Shown here: positions 36,280 through 45,038 of the stretch, piece by piece
Layout of the letters: the number at the start of each line of letters is the position of its first letter
How positions within the stretch are numbered: position 1 is the first letter of the stretch
Source: Planococcus sp. CPCC 101016
GTDB taxonomy: Bacteria > Bacillota > Bacilli > Bacillales_A > Planococcaceae
Length of the DNA: 64,000 nucleotides
Assembly (NCBI RefSeq): GCF_007859295.1
Contig: NZ_VOHB01000006.1
Span: 124,001 to 188,000 of the forward strand
Direction of reading: 5' to 3'
Translations under genes and position numbers: made by a program
The notes under the pieces: generated by a model
What the model was told of the DNA's origin: nothing
Databases searched by the model: none
Seen by the model: only the letters and a program-made list of their open reading frames with translations

Positions 36280-36723
36280 ATGCCAAGACATACTGTTTAC
36301 TTTCTATCTTCTCACCAGGATCGTGGTTTGATGGCTGAAATTTGGGCAAATCGGCTGATGCTTCCTGATTGGGAAATTCGCAGCGCTGCATGGACCCAAT
36401 CTCCTCAATCATCTGTCAATGAAATACCTTTAGAAGTAATGAAAGAAGTCATATTGGATTTACCGCCAGTAGAAGCCCGCACTTATAATTCAGAAGAAGT
36501 GGGTGAAGCTGATCTAATTATCGCTTTACATGACGGAGAGCTGGAGCATGGAGACATCCCCACAGATTTACCGAGCCAAAAACTGTTGAGATGGGATATA
36601 CGAAACCCCGAACTTCGCAGCAGCGACAGCACGGAGCAATGGGCACTGTATCAGGAGATTTGCGATGAAATCGCAATGAACATAAAAAACATGGAATCGT
36701 ACTTCCGTGCAGATTACGTATAA
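36280..36723 (+). CDS. Degenerate LMW-phosphatase/arsenate-reductase-like protein
   Basis: 147 residues. The fold signature is that of low-molecular-weight tyrosine phosphatases and ArsC: an initial strand HTVYFLS, a loop, then the helix LMAEIWANRL, and a late WDIRNPELR followed by an amphipathic C-terminal helix. However the catalytic loop CX5R is absent: the region reads LSSHQDRGLMAE, one residue shorter and with no cysteine in the whole protein. It is therefore unlikely to be a phosphatase or reductase and may be a binding or regulatory derivative. Ribosome binding site GAAGAAGGAATC; own terminator follows. Confidence 0.55.
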   Translation: MPRHTVYFLSSHQDRGLMAEIWANRLMLPDWEIRSAAWTQSPQSSVNEIPLEVMKEVILDLPPVEARTYNSEEVGEADLIIALHDGELEHGDIPTDLPSQKLLRWDIRNPELRSSDSTEQWALYQEICDEIAMNIKNMESYFRADYV

Positions 36724-36755
36724 AACCTTCACCGGTAATTTCGGTGAAGGTTTTA
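36722..36755. terminator. Bidirectional terminator
   Basis: AAAACCTTCACCG / CGGTGAAGGTTTT after the ArsC-like gene; also faces the convergent kynB. Confidence 0.88.
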
Positions 36756-36821
36756 TATGTTTCTTAAATTATGGCTTGCAGTTGTACTCGATTGAGCAGT
36801 TATATGAACACTGACTCTTTC

Positions 36822-37445
36822 TCAAATATAGAGGACTGCCCGCACAGGACTGCCTTCTCCACCCTTGATCTTCAACGGCAATGCGGCTAATCGGTAAACC
36901 CCTTCCGCTACATCATCCAATACAATCCCTTCAAGGATAAATCGCTGGTGCCGGTTCATCGCCTGATGCATCGGCAGCTCCTTGCTGGTTTCTGGATCGA
37001 CGGACGGTACATCGACTCCCAAGAGCCTAATCCCATTCTCTTCTAGCCATTCAGCGATCGAATCATCGAATACCGGCCATTTGTCCGGGAAACTGCCGCG
37101 ATCTTTCCAAGAGACTGTTTTCAGCAATAAAGCAGTAACGCCTTCTTCAAGAGGTTTGAAATCCGATGGACTGATTTTTTCCATCCCGCTGACATCTAAG
37201 ACTTGCGCCTTCGACAAATACACATCCAGCGGCAGTTCATCTGTCTTGAGGCCTTGATCATCGTAATGAAAAGGAGCATCGATATGCGTTCCCATATGGG
37301 TACTTGTCTGCAGTTTTCCGATATTGACTGATCCGCTTTGCTGCTTCGTTACTGATAGTTCATAATTGAACGGCACATCTCCAGGCCATTCTGGCGTCGA
37401 ATCGCCTAACTCCATCGATATATCAATAATTTTTTTAATTTCCAC
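36822..37445 (-). CDS. kynB: Kynurenine formamidase (arylformamidase)
   Basis: Hydrolyses N-formylkynurenine to kynurenine and formate in tryptophan breakdown. 207 residues, cyclase-family metal hydrolase. Metal motif HMGTHIDAPFH places His50, His54, Asp56 and His60; the N-terminal SMELGDSTPEWPGD is typical of KynB. GTG start immediately after the kynU stop (TAAGTG), implying translational coupling. Confidence 0.92.
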   Translation of the reverse strand: MEIKKIIDISMELGDSTPEWPGDVPFNYELSVTKQQSGSVNIGKLQTSTHMGTHIDAPFHYDDQGLKTDELPLDVYLSKAQVLDVSGMEKISPSDFKPLEEGVTALLLKTVSWKDRGSFPDKWPVFDDSIAEWLEENGIRLLGVDVPSVDPETSKELPMHQAMNRHQRFILEGIVLDDVAEGVYRLAALPLKIKGGEGSPVRAVLYI

Positions 37446-38699
37446 TTAAGCCACCACATTTCGTTCATTACTGAAGTCTTTGTATATTTCGTTCTCCATA
37501 ATTTCCTGCAGCTTGTCTGCTACCTGCTGCACATCGCGGAAGGAAGTATAAAAAGCGATTGGAGCCAGGCGGATGATATTCGGGGCACGGAAATCAGGAA
37601 TGACTTTTGCTTCTTTTAAAGCTTTGCATATTCTAGCCGCTTCCGGATGGGCAAAGGCAATATGTCCGCCCCTGGATTCATCTCCCTCTGGCGTTACGTC
37701 AGTCAACTCCGGCACTTGTTGTCCAACAAGTTGTCTTAATAGAGTCGTCAACTGCAGTGATTTTTTACGGATTTCTTGAATCCCAGCTTCCTCAAACAGC
37801 TCCAGACTCCCGAGTAGAGGTGCCATGCTGAAGATATGTGGAGTACCGATTTGGTAAGCGCCAGCTCCCTGGGCTTTCGAAAACTTATGATCCATATCAA
37901 ATTGGCGAGTTTTATCAGATCCGAACCAGCCGGCATTTCCCGGCAACAGCTGATGATGGCGTTCATGCAGATAAAGTCCACCTGTCCCACCAGGCCCCGA
38001 ATTCATGTATTTATAATGGCACCAGACGGCGAAATCCACTCCATCGTCATGCAGATTATGAGGCATGGCACCAATTGAATGGGCCAGGTCATAACCAACA
38101 AGTATGCCTTTTTGATGTGCAGCTTCAGTGATTTCCCGAATCGGCAATAATTGACCGCTTCGATATAGCACTGAAGGCAGCAGTAATACCGCCACATCAT
38201 CTGTCAGCTGTTCGATAATATCATCCAACTCCAGCGTGTAGCCGTCTCTGCTCTCAATTTTGCGCATCGCCTCAGCTGGATCAAGTCCACGCAGGCGAAG
38301 ATGGCTTTCTACCGCATAAATATCCGATGGAAAGTTCAAGTCATCTACGACGATAGCAAAACGTTCAGCTGTCGGCTGAAATACCGTTGCCAGCATCTGA
38401 TGAATGTTCGATGTAATCGACCCTGTCACCATCACTTCATGAGCTTTAGCACCAACCAAAGGCGCAACGCGCGCGCTCATTTCTTCAGCTAAGGTAAACC
38501 AGGGATGCTGACCTTCTGTCCACCCGTCAATTCCAAAAGTCTTCCAGCTGTCCATTAAAGATTGCAATTTCTCTTCAGACCGCTTGGACATCAATCCAAG
38601 GGAATTCCCGTCCATGTATACCGTTTCTTTTTCGACAAAAAATTCTTGTTTGAATTTCGCCAATTCATCTTGTTGGTCCATGTCTTTGCTCGTCAACAT
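37446..38699 (-). CDS. kynU: Kynureninase
   Basis: PLP-dependent enzyme cleaving kynurenine to anthranilate and alanine. 417 residues. PLP lysine is Lys230 in WCHYKYMNSGPGG; DLAHSIGAMP supplies the PLP-contacting Asp, and the N-terminal YMDGNSLGLMS is characteristic. AAGGAGG upstream of the ATG. It lies 19 bp after chrA, in the same direction, and is followed directly by kynB. The first enzyme, KynA (tryptophan 2,3-dioxygenase), is absent from the window. Confidence 0.93.
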   Translation of the reverse strand: MLTSKDMDQQDELAKFKQEFFVEKETVYMDGNSLGLMSKRSEEKLQSLMDSWKTFGIDGWTEGQHPWFTLAEEMSARVAPLVGAKAHEVMVTGSITSNIHQMLATVFQPTAERFAIVVDDLNFPSDIYAVESHLRLRGLDPAEAMRKIESRDGYTLELDDIIEQLTDDVAVLLLPSVLYRSGQLLPIREITEAAHQKGILVGYDLAHSIGAMPHNLHDDGVDFAVWCHYKYMNSGPGGTGGLYLHERHHQLLPGNAGWFGSDKTRQFDMDHKFSKAQGAGAYQIGTPHIFSMAPLLGSLELFEEAGIQEIRKKSLQLTTLLRQLVGQQVPELTDVTPEGDESRGGHIAFAHPEAARICKALKEAKVIPDFRAPNIIRLAPIAFYTSFRDVQQVADKLQEIMENEIYKDFSNERNVVA

Positions 38700-38718
38700 T
38701 TTTATCCTCCTTCAACCA

Positions 38719-39891
38719 TCACATCGCATAAGCGACTGCACCGAGTACCGCCGTCACGAGTACGACAATCCAAGGAGCCATTTTAAAATAGACTAACATT
38801 GTGAAGGCAGTTATCGCAATTGCAAAATCGACAGGTCCGCGAATTCCGGAAGTGAATACAGGATCATACAAAGCTGCAAGCAAAATTCCGACCACGCTCG
38901 CATTGACGCCTTTCAGCGCCGCCTGCACTCCTGACTTTGTTCGGATAATACTCCAAAAAGGCAAAGTCCCGATCACCAGCAAAAATGATGGCAGGAACAT
39001 GGCGATGACGGCAATCAATACACCCCAACCACCGTTCATCAATTGACCTAAATAACCGGCTAATGTAAAAAGTGGACCAGGTACTGCCTGAGCCGCTCCA
39101 TAACCGGCAATAAATGCATCAGCCGTCATCCAATCCGGTACTACTTCACGTTCAAGCATTGGAAGTACGACATGGCCTCCGCCGAAAACAATCGAACCCA
39201 CACGATAGAAGATATCAAAAATGGCGAAAGAAGTAGATTCTATGAATGGCCGGATTAATGGCAAGCCGATCAATAACACCGCAAAAATAGACCAGGCAGC
39301 AATCCCTGTTTTTTTACCAAAACTTAATACCAAATTAACCGGCTCTGGCGCTTTTTCATTACGATATATGGCATAACCGATAATGCCCGCCAGCACAATC
39401 ACTCCGATTTGGGCCCAGGTTGTGGGTATCAGCAAAATCAGTATCGCTGCCCCTACGGCAATTGCAATTCGCTGCCGGTCAGGAGCCAAGTTTTTTCCCA
39501 TCCCTAGTAAAGCATGTGCAACTACAGCAACAGCCACAATTTTCAAGCCTTGTATCCAGCCGCTGTCGAATGAACCATTGGTGACGAGAAGTGCAAACAG
39601 CAGCAGCAGAATAACTGAAGGCATGGTAAATCCGAACCACGATAAAAATCCGCCAAACAGGCCACCGCGCAACATGCCGATGGAAATCCCCACTTGTGAG
39701 CTTGCCGGCCCTGGAAGGAATTGGCAAAGCGCTACCAAATCAGCGTACGCCTTGTCGTCCAGCCATTTTCTTTTGGTAACATATTCATCTCTAAAATAGC
39801 CTATATGCGCTGTTGGCCCTCCAAAAGATGTCAGTCCCAATTTCGTTGAAGCCTTTAAAATCTCTGCATAATTGTTCTTTTTCTTAGTCAT
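38719..39891 (-). CDS. chrA: Chromate transporter ChrA (two-domain)
   Basis: CHR-family membrane transporter, 390 residues, about ten to twelve helices. Both halves carry the family signature: LTSFGGPTAHIGYFRDEYV with FLPGPASSQVGISIG in the N-terminal half, and VGSIVFGGGHVVLPMLEREVV with GAAQAVPGPLFTLAGYLG in the C-terminal half. It is therefore the long bidomain type that exports chromate in characterised bacteria. Its co-orientation and 19-bp gap to kynU suggest one transcript, an odd partnership. Confidence 0.9.
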   Translation of the reverse strand: MTKKKNNYAEILKASTKLGLTSFGGPTAHIGYFRDEYVTKRKWLDDKAYADLVALCQFLPGPASSQVGISIGMLRGGLFGGFLSWFGFTMPSVILLLLFALLVTNGSFDSGWIQGLKIVAVAVVAHALLGMGKNLAPDRQRIAIAVGAAILILLIPTTWAQIGVIVLAGIIGYAIYRNEKAPEPVNLVLSFGKKTGIAAWSIFAVLLIGLPLIRPFIESTSFAIFDIFYRVGSIVFGGGHVVLPMLEREVVPDWMTADAFIAGYGAAQAVPGPLFTLAGYLGQLMNGGWGVLIAVIAMFLPSFLLVIGTLPFWSIIRTKSGVQAALKGVNASVVGILLAALYDPVFTSGIRGPVDFAIAITAFTMLVYFKMAPWIVVLVTAVLGAVAYAM

Positions 39892-39925
39892 AGCCCTCTC
39901 CTTTAAAGTAAATATTCTACCTTTA

Positions 39926-39931
39926 AGTATA
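39926..39931 (-). promoter_or_regulatory. Possible -10 of the chrA-kynUB operon
   Basis: TATACT on the minus strand, 35 bp upstream of chrA, with no good -35 partner. Confidence 0.3.
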
Positions 39932-40004
39932 ACTGTTTGCTTATATATTTCATATTAAATTTATGTAAAAAAGCTTCTTATAACTTTACGAAAGCTTTTT
40001 CGTA

Positions 40005-40033
40005 TTGACATTGCCCTAAAAGACCTTGATACT
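40005..40033 (+). promoter_or_regulatory. Promoter of the CDF transporter with a 180-nt leader
   Basis: TTGACA, 17-bp spacer, GATACT (TACTAT at 19 bp is an alternative). It is about 190 bp upstream of the CDF start. The intervening leader can fold into GGTT/AACC, ATCCG/CGGAT, CAGCAA/TTGCTG and CGGCCCTC/GAGGGTCG hairpins in a row. No riboswitch class I know fits. Confidence 0.45.
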
Positions 40034-40223
40034 ATTTAAAGACGGTTTACGAACCAAGATCCGTTCTTTTACCGGATAACGAACCACATGTCAGCAAGCA
40101 AATATCGGTTGCTGAAAATTTAAAAACACAATTCACTTAATCTGATTATAATTAAACTACTGAAGCGGCCCTCCTTTGAGGGTCGTTTCACTTTGTTCCA
40201 GAGACTTGGAGGCGGGAAACTTT

Positions 40224-41126
40224 ATGGACCTGTATACAAACTTACGCAAAGGGGAAAAAGGTGCCTGGATCAGTATTGGTGCTTATGTATTTCTTAGTGC
40301 TATCAAGCTCATTTTCGGCTTTATAGGCTCTTCTGAAGCACTAAAGGCTGATGGCTTTAACAACTTGACGGATATTATCGCCTCTATTGCTGTTCTGGTC
40401 GGCCTTCGGATTTCCCAGAAACCTCCGGATGAAAATCATCATTATGGACATTTGCGGGCTGAAACCATCGCTTCACTGCTGGCTTCTTTTATTATGGCAG
40501 TCATTGGTTTACAAGTTCTGACCAATGCTTTCCGTGCGATTTTCTCACCGGCTGCTGAAGCACCTTCTTTATTCACTGCCTGGGTAGCTTTTTTCTCAGC
40601 CATCGTCATGTACGGTGTGTACCGATATAACATGAAGCTCAGCAAAGAAATCAAAAGTTCGGCCGTTCGAGCCGCAGCCTATGACAATCGTTCCGATGCA
40701 CTTGTCAGCATTGGTGCTGGCATTGGGATTATTGGCGCTATTTTCGGCGCACCGATCTTGGATGTCATCACCGCTTTTATTGTCGGCTTGATCATCATTA
40801 AGACAGCTCTTGATATCTTTAAGGAATCCGTTATTACCTTAACCGATGGCTTTGATGAAGATGAAGTGGAGACTTTATCTGTTTTAGTCAGAAGAGTACC
40901 CGGTGTCATCGCCTTGCGCGACTTCAAAGGCCGCAATCATGGCAATGTCATGTTCATTGATTTAACAGTTAGTGTCGCCCCTCACCTGAACGTTGTGGAA
41001 AGCCATTGGATCACAGAAGAAATCGAAAGAAAAATCCAGAAAGTCAAAAAGCATTGCGTCATTCTCGTCCATATCGAACCGGATTATTCTTTTGTCTCTT
41101 CTGAGGATGATGAATATGACGAATAG
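40224..41126 (+). CDS. Cation diffusion facilitator transporter
   Basis: CDF-family divalent metal/proton antiporter, 300 residues. Six membrane helices in the first 210 residues; metal-site motifs ADGFNNLTDI in helix II and DNRSDALVSIG in helix V (the D-xxx-D pairs), plus the HHYGHLRAETIASL loop. The C-terminal cytoplasmic ferredoxin-like domain (about 212-290) carries further histidines. Among CDF proteins the DNRSDA form suggests Mn2+ or Fe2+ rather than Zn2+, but this is weak inference. ATG at 40224 with TTGGAGG upstream. Confidence 0.85.
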   Translation: MDLYTNLRKGEKGAWISIGAYVFLSAIKLIFGFIGSSEALKADGFNNLTDIIASIAVLVGLRISQKPPDENHHYGHLRAETIASLLASFIMAVIGLQVLTNAFRAIFSPAAEAPSLFTAWVAFFSAIVMYGVYRYNMKLSKEIKSSAVRAAAYDNRSDALVSIGAGIGIIGAIFGAPILDVITAFIVGLIIIKTALDIFKESVITLTDGFDEDEVETLSVLVRRVPGVIALRDFKGRNHGNVMFIDLTVSVAPHLNVVESHWITEEIERKIQKVKKHCVILVHIEPDYSFVSSEDDEYDE

Positions 41127-41153
41127 CGGTGTCCGATAAGGGCGGATGCTGGG

Positions 41154-41217
41154 TCTTTGGCAATTTCTTGCCAAAGAATAAAAAGTCCGTGGCTTCTTTC
41201 AGCCATGGACTTTTTAT
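41154..41217. terminator. Tandem terminator hairpins, CDF / mscS
   Basis: First CTTTGGCAA / TTGCCAAAG (41154-41176), then a symmetric AAAAAGTCCGTGGCT / AGCCATGGACTTTTT (41180-41217) that serves both convergent genes. Confidence 0.85.
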
Positions 41218-42269
41218 TGTCTTTCATATACGGGTTGGGCCAATTTCACTTTATGATGAATAAAATCTTGAGCGATGGCATGACGAATCCGGCTTTCAAG
41301 CCTTTCTTTCATTTCGACATCAGTCACTTGCACTTCTACTTGAAAATCAAGTGCTGAATTCCGAAAGTCGATAAACCGGACATCCGCTTCTTTTTCCGGT
41401 ATTCCTTTCATCAGTTGAGCTGCCTTTCGAGCCGCTTCTTTTAGGATATCTTCGATATTCTCAGTATCACTGCCATAAGCTACACTCACTACAACCCGTG
41501 CATATAATTGGGCGCTGGAACGGTTTTTGACGATTTGCTCAATGAAATACTGATTAGGAACGACAAGTGTGCCTTCCTTTAAAGTTTCTATAACAGTCGA
41601 CCGGAGTTTAATTTTCGTAATCCGTCCAATTTTCTTATCGATTTCCACCATTTCACCGACTTCCATCGGACGCTCAAACAAAATGATAATACCTGAAACA
41701 AAATTGGCCGCAATATTGCGTACGCCAAATCCTATACCAATTCCCAGCACACTGAAAACAAAACCGAGTGCCGTTAGGTCAAGGCCTACTGTCGTGAAAC
41801 TAACGGCCAAAGCCAGAAACATCACCACATAATACAATAATCGATTGATGGTATACCCCATGCCAATATCAACGTTAAACTGTTCGTAGACAAAAGGCAT
41901 TACGTAATGGTTAAAAGCTTTTATGAGGCGGCTGGCAAAAGTTACGATCATCACGGCCACCACAATCAACAAAACGGAAATTTCTACACCTTCAGTTTCG
42001 TAAAAGGCCAAAGTCAGCCATCGTTCTCTGGAAAAATAGAATAGGAAGAAAAGGATGCCGCCGTAAAGTGCAAGCCAGTTTAAGATATCTTCAATTACTG
42101 GATAAATGCGTTCTTTGAAATCTGCAGAAGAAGTCAGCTTTCTCAGAAGTAACAAAACCATCGATTTCCCCAAGAGTATCAGACCCAGGTAAATAAAGAA
42201 CATCAGAAATTCTCCTACAGACAAATCCCTTAAAAAGTTGATTCCCTCAAACAACTGGTTATTCTGCAT
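41214..42269 (-). CDS. Small-conductance mechanosensitive channel (MscS family)
   Basis: 351 residues. Four membrane helices; the pore-lining helix lies in LTALGFVFSVLGIGIGFGVRNIAANFVSGIIILF (about 168-201), followed by the beta domain with FERPMEVGEMVEI and KLRSTVIETLKEGTLVVPNQYF and the C-terminal alpha/beta domain. Releases solutes during hypo-osmotic shock. AAAGGAGGG precedes the ATG; it follows the DUF2254 gene by 33 bp, so the two membrane proteins are probably one operon. Confidence 0.9.
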   Translation of the reverse strand: MQNNQLFEGINFLRDLSVGEFLMFFIYLGLILLGKSMVLLLLRKLTSSADFKERIYPVIEDILNWLALYGGILFFLFYFSRERWLTLAFYETEGVEISVLLIVVAVMIVTFASRLIKAFNHYVMPFVYEQFNVDIGMGYTINRLLYYVVMFLALAVSFTTVGLDLTALGFVFSVLGIGIGFGVRNIAANFVSGIIILFERPMEVGEMVEIDKKIGRITKIKLRSTVIETLKEGTLVVPNQYFIEQIVKNRSSAQLYARVVVSVAYGSDTENIEDILKEAARKAAQLMKGIPEKEADVRFIDFRNSALDFQVEVQVTDVEMKERLESRIRHAIAQDFIHHKVKLAQPVYERQ

Positions 42270-42302
42270 CGTTTCCCTCCTTTATTGATTAGTCAGTGTA
42301 AG

Positions 42303-43619
42303 TTAAATGGCACTGCTATCTGCTTTCTCTGCCAACAAAATATTATAGGAATGCTGATCCGTGGTTTCAGCTAAGCGATCGATCTTCTTCTGAAGAATTT
42401 CCTGATCAAATGATTTTAATTGATGGATATCGACACCTTCAAAAATGTAGCTATGGGTATTCCATAAGTCTTCGTAATGCCGGTGCGGCGCAAGTTCAGC
42501 AGCGACAGTCAAAGAATCGATGATGGATATCAACACCGAAATATCCTCTTTCCCATAATGAGATAATTGGTAGAAGGTTTTGTATAAGATTTCTTTGTAC
42601 GGCGGAAAGCGATAGAGGACCCGCTGCGCTTTTTCTTCATCGCCCAACAGAAACGGTCCCGTTTTCAACTGGCTCAATCGACCCAGCAGCCGTCCCAGCC
42701 GCACAATGATTTCATTGGCCGTATTTGGATCGTTGGTTCCTGGAGAGATAGCCCGCAGTGCCACTTCAACTAATTTTTGAAGGGCAAAGTCAAGATCTTG
42801 CTCTGACGTCCTTGATGTACCAAGTGAGTAAAATTTGTTAACAGCCACTTCCGTTTCACCAATTTTGTAAACATGAAAAATCGGCTTTCCTTCGTATACG
42901 TAATCTCCTGTTTGCACAAGAATTTCTACTGACAGATCTTGGTCTTCTGCATAATCGACAAGTTTTTTAAAAGAAAGAAATTGAACATATCCCTCTTTTT
43001 TAGCTGAATGAATTTCTTTAACTCCGATTGGATTCCACGACCTATCTGGTTCTTCCTGCTCTTCCTGCAGTTCCTCGATTTTGGAAATTGCCTGTTCTGT
43101 GTCCTTAATTAATTCATTGACCAAATGCCCGACTTGCACATGAGTGGCGATGTAGTGGATAAAATAGGCGAATGTGGAAAGACAGAAAAAAGCGAGTACA
43201 ATTCCGACAAAAGTAGAAATTACATCAGTGTTGTATAAGTCATCTCTCATAAATAATAGCGACAAGGTATTATAGATAAAACCACTGAGGAAAATTCCCA
43301 ATACCCGCCAGGTGATTTTATCGTGAATAAAGTTTTTCAATGTTCTCGGTGAAAATTGTGACGAGTACATGGTCAATACAACCAGTATTGTTGAAAATGT
43401 AAAAGTCGTCATCGTTAATAATGCGCCTGATAAATTCCCCATGATGGTCTTAGCCAAGTCCACATTCGTTAATAGGACCGATGGAATATAGGGTTTCAAC
43501 TCTTCAATATACAAAAGGTCAATATAGAAAAAAGTGATCGACAGGAGGACTGCCATCACAATATACAATGCGGGAGTAAGCCACAATTTTTCCTTTAACC
43601 AGAATGTCAGCGACTTCAT
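42303..43619 (-). CDS. DUF2254 family membrane protein
   Basis: 438 residues. Four membrane helices in the first 150 residues, then a soluble region. Conserved blocks typical of DUF2254: TMTTFTFSTILVVLTMYSSQ in the membrane part and ALRAISPGTNDPNTA in the soluble part. The ATG at 43619 is chosen because the preceding in-frame ATG touches the GAGGGGGG ribosome binding site. Function unknown; it is placed before an MscS channel. Confidence 0.85.
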   Translation of the reverse strand: MKSLTFWLKEKLWLTPALYIVMAVLLSITFFYIDLLYIEELKPYIPSVLLTNVDLAKTIMGNLSGALLTMTTFTFSTILVVLTMYSSQFSPRTLKNFIHDKITWRVLGIFLSGFIYNTLSLLFMRDDLYNTDVISTFVGIVLAFFCLSTFAYFIHYIATHVQVGHLVNELIKDTEQAISKIEELQEEQEEPDRSWNPIGVKEIHSAKKEGYVQFLSFKKLVDYAEDQDLSVEILVQTGDYVYEGKPIFHVYKIGETEVAVNKFYSLGTSRTSEQDLDFALQKLVEVALRAISPGTNDPNTANEIIVRLGRLLGRLSQLKTGPFLLGDEEKAQRVLYRFPPYKEILYKTFYQLSHYGKEDISVLISIIDSLTVAAELAPHRHYEDLWNTHSYIFEGVDIHQLKSFDQEILQKKIDRLAETTDQHSYNILLAEKADSSAI

Positions 43620-43672
43620 ATTCATCCCCCCTCTCTTATAAATCCCTTTCCCTTGATAGCTTTTGAACAAAC

Positions 43673-43703
43673 AAAAAGGACTGGAGACCTCCAGTCCTTT
43701 TTA
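43673..43703. terminator. Terminator of the P450 gene
   Basis: AAAAAGGACTGGAG / TCCAGTCCTTTTT, 3-nt loop. Confidence 0.92.
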
Positions 43704-43709
43704 GCTTAT

Positions 43710-44906
43710 TCATTTCAGCAGTAGCGGCAATTCTTTGACACCGCGCACAATCATGCCAGGCCGCCATTCCAGTTCGCCGCTCTCTACAGCCAGTTTCATC
43801 TGTGGAAAACGTTTCAGGAGACTAGTAATGGCAACTTCCCCTTCCAAACGGGCAAGAGGCGCACCAAGACACATGTGAATCCCTTTGCCAAACGCCAGAT
43901 GCGGACTTTTTTCCCGTTGAATGTCGAATAGTTCCGGATCGGCAAATTTTTCAGGGTCGTGGTTGGCCGAGTTCAGCGAGACAACAACCAGATCACCTTT
44001 TTTCAAGGCTCGGCCTTGAAACTCAAAATTTTCGCTTGCCCACCGGGATGTGCTGAATTCTACGGGGCCATTGTAACGTAAAGACTCTTCGATTGCCTGA
44101 TTGATGAGTTCAGGCTGCGCCTCTAAAAGCTTTCGCTGTTCTGGAGTTTCCAGTAGGGATAACACGGTGTTGCCGATCAAATTCACTGTCGTTTCATGTC
44201 CAGCAATAATCAATAATGTAACAAGACCATAAAGTTCCCGTTCACTCAAACGGTCACCTTCTTCCTCTGCCTGAATCAAGCTGCTGATCAAATCGTCGCC
44301 AGGCTGCTCGCGGACTTTAGCAAACCATTGCCCCAAGTATTGGACAAACTCATTCATGTGCTGATAAACAGAAGCGCCCAATTCCCCGCTGGTCCCTTCA
44401 ATCAGCGAGTTGGACCATAAACGGAATTTGTCACGGTCATCTGACGGCACACCTAAAATTTCACAAATAACGATGATTGGCAACGGAAAAGCATAATCAT
44501 CAATTAAGTCAACTCGCTCCTTGCCTTCCATAGCCTCCAGTAATTCATCTGTTATTTCCTGAATCCTGCCTCGCATGCCTGAGATCATTTTAGGCGTAAA
44601 GGCTTTTTGGGCAAGCCCCCTCAATCTTTTGTGGTCAGGCGGGTCTGCGAACAGCATGTTTTGCGTAAAGACACTCAACATATCCATGCTGCCGCCATAA
44701 ATCTTCGACATATCTTTAATAAATCGCGGATCTTTCAGGACTTCCTCTGCATCTGAATACCGTGTCACCATCCAGCCCTGCTGGCCGTCAGGAAAGCGCA
44801 CGGCATGCACCGGATCCTCTTTCCGTAATTTTTCATAAGCAGGATAGGGATTCTGTGTAAAGCGCTCGGTAAACAATCCGTAATCACCGGTTCGTTCTGA
44901 AGTCAT
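43710..44906 (-). CDS. Cytochrome P450
   Basis: Soluble bacterial P450 of the CYP107-like class, 398 residues. I-helix oxygen-activation motif IAGHETTVN, ExxR helix ESLR, and haem-binding FGKGIHMCLGAPLARLE with the proximal cysteine near 349. N-terminal PYPAYEKLRKEDPVH is usual. AAGGAGGAG precedes the ATG. It has its own terminator and no ferredoxin or reductase gene nearby, so electron partners must be encoded elsewhere. Substrate unknown. Confidence 0.92.
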   Translation of the reverse strand: MTSERTGDYGLFTERFTQNPYPAYEKLRKEDPVHAVRFPDGQQGWMVTRYSDAEEVLKDPRFIKDMSKIYGGSMDMLSVFTQNMLFADPPDHKRLRGLAQKAFTPKMISGMRGRIQEITDELLEAMEGKERVDLIDDYAFPLPIIVICEILGVPSDDRDKFRLWSNSLIEGTSGELGASVYQHMNEFVQYLGQWFAKVREQPGDDLISSLIQAEEEGDRLSERELYGLVTLLIIAGHETTVNLIGNTVLSLLETPEQRKLLEAQPELINQAIEESLRYNGPVEFSTSRWASENFEFQGRALKKGDLVVVSLNSANHDPEKFADPELFDIQREKSPHLAFGKGIHMCLGAPLARLEGEVAITSLLKRFPQMKLAVESGELEWRPGMIVRGVKELPLLLK

Positions 44907-45038
44907 TTAAACTCCTCCTTTTCCTTCTCTATACCCCGCCCTCATCAGATTCATCTCGTTCATATTTACCAAATTCTCCTATATATCCAAAATCAACAGA
45001 CGGCTGCTTGAGTTTATCTTTCTGTTGTTATGTATACA

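Noticed and set aside
40034..40223. yybP-ykoY manganese riboswitch before the CDF gene
   Set aside because: Conserved loop sequences of that class are not present, although hairpins exist.
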